Assembly: GCA_038501785.1 (NCBI GenBank)
Contig: JBAMJR010000140.1
Span: 3,353,501 to 3,417,500 of the forward strand
Reading direction: 5' to 3'
Source: Myoxocephalus aenaeus
Lineage: Eukaryota > Chordata > Actinopteri > Perciformes > Cottidae
DNA: 64,000 nt
The position numbers and the translations under genes were made by a program. The notes beneath the pieces were generated by a model. That model worked only from the letters and a program-made list of their open reading frames with translations. It was not told the DNA's origin and made no database searches. Numbering within the stretch: position 1 is the first letter of the stretch; every line of letters begins with the position of its first letter. Of this stretch, positions 60,014 through 64,000 are shown in pieces.

Positions 60014-63000
60014 CAGCCACAACATGTTACAGACTCCGCTTTTAAAGGGTCAGCATGTCTATTTTTGGCTCTCGCCGCTCAAAGCATTCCTCCGCTGCTG
60101 GCAACGCACATGCAACCTGTGGCTGCAGAGTGGCAATGCAACACGGGCTGATGCTGATTTCCAGATTAAACATCCGACTTTTGGAAAATGTCACATTTTA
60201 ACCGTATGTTTACTGGGCAGAAAAACGTAAACAGGGAATTAATTGCGGTGGAGATATACTCATGCAACACTTGCTTAAAAAGGGATTTATAAGAACGGTC
60301 TCTTTTGTGTGGTTGGTGCATTCTTCCTTTAACCACATAACTTAATGATGCCAGTTGCTCGTGCAGGTGAGAGTCAATTCCTCAGCGATCATTTCTCTCT
60401 ACGTGAAAGATCTCTGTCTGCAGCGATGAGATGGAAGCTCACATTGTCCTGACCGGGTCCGTCCACCTGTCTGTCTCCTCCTCTCCGTCCTCCAGCTTCT
60501 GTCTCGTTGCCTCTCCCCAACACCTCTCTATCCTCTCATCACCTTTCTACCACCAGGATAGCCCAGGGAGGAATATACAGTAACTGGGGATGACAGCGAA
60601 CCAAAGACGGCGGGCAGGGAGAAAGCGAGTGCCAGTGATTGGAACGGGTTCAGTGAAGACGGTGAAACAAAGGGATCATTCACATTGCCGGCCCTCTGAA
60701 ATACTTGCGGATTCCTACAAAGGTCGGGTTTGTTGGACGAAGGATGTGCCTGAGACCTGATACCAATATTAAACGAACAGAGATGTTGAAAAGATGTGCA
60801 CAGAAATAACATTGCATCCTTTTTCTATATACCTAAAGTTCTCCTACTTGGTTTCAGGACACCCTTTTGTGATTTAATCAAATATATTGCTCAGTTTTGT
60901 TTTTCTCCAGCTCCGCCAAACTGCAAAGTTATGTCAAGTATGTTGTATTTGTTCTTTTGCTACCTGGGGCTTCTTGACATTTGCAGCCTTCCTCATCACT
61001 TGAACATATGTTGGGGTGATTAGGAAGACACAAATGGACAGCGAAAGACTTTTAAACTATTATTCTGCTGCCCGGCCCCCTTAGTTACTGTTGCTAAGCC
61101 TGTTAAGCTTTCTGTTCCTGCACGACGCATGTAGTTGACAAAGCTTTGTCTTAAAGGCTCAGCGTTCAATTGAAGCACACGAGCATCGTGCCCGAACAGC
61201 GCGAATGCATGAATGTACTGCAAATATGTTGGAGCGCACGCGAACCGAGCTGGTTTCACATATTATTACCTGCACTCTGGCCGCATAACCAAAGTGGACG
61301 TTTTGACGCTTAGGATACACAGAGTGGACGATAATTCCTCACAAGCTGAAATGAGATTTTCCAGCTCATCAAATCTCAGTTTGTGTTTTTTTGTCATGAC
61401 ATCACCAGCAGGGGAGGGGTGGCCGCGAAACAGCCTCAATATGGCCTGGAAATTGACTGAGAATTTGGCCCGGGAGAGGTTGCATGAGAAGGAGAAGGAC
61501 TTGAAGTAGCAGGGAGGAGAGGCCTGCCAAGAGTAAAGGCTCAGGCCTGAAGGCTTTTGGCAGGTGTTTTGACTCTGCTATCCATCCAGCTGCTGACTGA
61601 AAACATGGGAATCTATTAGCCGTACAGACAGGGTCTAATCTCCGTAATCTTCCGTCCTTTTGCTAATTTCTAAGAATGTTGAAAAGAAACCTGCTTGTCT
61701 GACTAGTAGATGAAAAGATAAGAACCAACCATATGCAATCATCCAACAAAAAGACTTTTTTTTTTCCTGGAAAATCTGAATCATAGTTAATTGTCTAGCA
61801 CAGCAGCCTCAGCCTCATCAACGATAATATGGCCCTGACAATTAGGTCAAGTCTGAGGGTTTTCTACATGAATTGGCCCATCTGACATTTTAACAAAGAT
61901 GCTTGTCCAAGGATGGATGGATGGAGAATTGGTATTGTGATGGCCCAATGAATTATGCAATAGGGTTTCTCTCCTTTTATTTTATGCCTCCCTTTTTTGC
62001 AACCCCCATCCACCTCTCTCGAACACGGGCCTGTGTTAAAATCATTCATGGTGTCGTCTCTCGTGACATGTTGACCTCATTGCGAAAGTCTTCTGATTTA
62101 GGAGCTGCAAACGCTCATTTACAAAGACCTGAGGGTCATGGTAAAGGGACAGGTGAGGGAAGTGGAGCGACTAAACGCAAAGAATCTTTGGCTTTTAGTT
62201 ACAAAGGCGAAAAACAATGAAAAGTGAGTGAGTGCGGGAGGCCTGCCAAAGCCGCACCAGTAGGCAGACAGGTTGAGGTTGTGCAGGCCTCCAGGCAAAG
62301 GAGGGGTGGCACCACAAGAGAGGAAGGATTAAACGGAAGATTAACAAGCTGGGAGATCACAAAGAAAAGAAGAAAGAAAAAAAACAGACAGCTGCCTTGA
62401 CGTAGGAATAAAACGACAATGAAAGTGATACGTCAAGAAAATGTATGATTTATGATAAAAGAAGCCCCAATGATTTCAGGGGAATTAAACAACTACTGCT
62501 GCTCTGGAGTGCAATCTATTCCATTGTTAAATATTGCCAGTTTAAACTCACTAAGAGGGACTGCCCTGTTGGGTTTGTAACTTTTCCATTTTCCTATAGT
62601 TAGTCTCCTTTGTTTAAGCCGACACGAAAGACAAAAGATTAAAATATGAACAGATGGTGGATGATCTGTTCGCTTTTAAAAGAGATCCAACGGCATCACC
62701 CTCTGATCGGGCGAGAAACCATTGACATACACAGGATAATCCGCATTTGCTGCTCCTGTCCGTGTGCATGAGAGGGGATATTTATAAAACTAGCACCGCA
62801 TTATCATGCCCGAGACATGTGAGCGGGCGTGGCATCTTCATCCTTAACTCGTTTAGGACATATTGAGGTCATTTTCCCCGGCTTTACACAACATTGCGTG
62901 AGAAGGGAAGGGTATCCGGTGGATCCAATTGCCCTCTGTGAGGGCGGCAGCGCCTCCATGAATGTGGCCTTTGAGTGGCGAGAGGCCAGTAGACATGCAG

Positions 63001-64000
63001 ACAGCCTGTACTTACTGTAACTGGGAAATAGGCCTGATGCGACTTCAAACAGCCACAATGATGTTATTATGGTCTCCCCCCCCCCCCCCACCCTACTCCT
63101 TCCCAAGCCTGTCTCTCTCTCTACTTTCTGAGAACTTGTTGCTCATGAGTCACAAGGAAGGAGTCTCCGGCAATCTGTTGTTTACCCTCATATTACCCAT
63201 GGTAGGACAAATCACCGCTTCACTTCCAGTTTAAAAAAAGATGCTTTTTGTTACCCCCCACCATCTAAGAGAGACTGAAGTGGATTTATCCAAACGCTAT
63301 CATTATCTCCATTTACCGCAGAGAAAATTAAGTGGGCAGAAGTGCTTTCACACTTCTTCTAACTTTCATGTATGGAGCTAAAGAATGACAAGAACATTGG
63401 ACGAGGTGCCGTGTGACCCGAGGGTTTACTGAAGAGGAAAAACAAGGAAATTATCCTTGTAATGGAGGTCAGAGAGGTGAGGGCTTCCATGACTCCAATA
63501 TAGTAATAAGCAACGCACTAATATAACTTTTGAAGCGATAACGCTCCACTGACTTTGCTCCCAACTTTTGGCAAACACGGATTACACACTCCTTCACTCT
63601 AAACTAGGTTATCCATATCTTCAAGCTGAGATTTACAGTTTTCCCCTCAGAAAAGAAAAAATCAAATAAGGCCTCCCAGCAAACATTTGACAGGCGGGTA
63701 AATAGGCAAGAGGTAGAAAAGTTCAACATCATCCCAAGCAAACCAACAATAAGATGGTATACAGTAGCAACAGTGAAAACAGCTTTTTTGAACTTATATC
63801 AGACAAATATGGAAGTCCTGGTTTCACAAAATGATGCAGGTGGCAGCTATGGACGACGAGTGGATGTGATTTTGGAGCTATATTTACACATGCTTTGAAC
63901 GTCGGTGGAGGCTGTCATATCAACATGTCACAATGTTTGCCGGGCCTGGCTAAGTTTTGACGGTGAGAAACTGGGTTAGACTTCAGAATGACAATTCTAT

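Overview
The window looks like nuclear DNA from a percomorph-type teleost fish. The evidence is split vertebrate genes with GT-AG introns, very abundant (CA)n/(GT)n microsatellites, hAT and Harbinger-type DNA transposon remnants, LINE tails, and dispersed repeats of a kind common in spiny-rayed fishes. No species call is possible from sequence reading alone.

Three protein-coding genes are supported. (1) Positions 1094-5980, plus strand: a nine-coding-exon clade B serpin (serpinb1-like, leukocyte elastase inhibitor type, 418 aa), with poly(A) signals near 6590 and 6686. (2) Positions 8090-11077, plus strand: an eight-exon pigm gene for GPI mannosyltransferase 1 (412 aa), with a poly(A) signal at 11125. 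(3) Positions 20522-34258, minus strand: the last six coding exons of ahrr (aryl hydrocarbon receptor repressor), covering PAS-A and the repressor C-terminus. Its 3'UTR runs down to about 18.8 kb. The start codon and bHLH exon(s) were not found and probably lie beyond position 64000, so 34259-64000 reads as one very large 5' intron. pigm and ahrr are convergent; serpin and pigm are in tandem. The three genes share no obvious pathway: a cytosolic protease inhibitor, an ER enzyme of GPI-anchor synthesis, and a nuclear feedback repressor of the dioxin receptor pathway.

Between the genes and in the ahrr introns lie well-delimited mobile elements. They include a 1,008 bp hAT element with a perfect 8 bp target duplication and a BED zinc-finger remnant (11938-12945); a 660 bp Harbinger-like MITE with 29 bp perfect inverted repeats and a TTA duplication, nested in an older repeat (28422-29081); and an 880 bp hAT element with a transposase remnant and a perfect 8 bp duplication (42506-43385). 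There are also LINE 3' ends at 7236-7770 and about 57540-57945, two related palindromic MITE-like copies, two loci of one degenerate minisatellite family, and a roughly 0.9 kb polypurine tract (47259-48169).

The most unusual observations are a 179 bp insertion at 40756-40934 built from two nearby template segments, an ahrr PAS exon whose splice acceptor is fused to a (TG)n repeat, and a dense cluster of dioxin-response-element cores in the ahrr intron at 35034-35521. No operon, CRISPR array, tRNA or rRNA gene was recognised.
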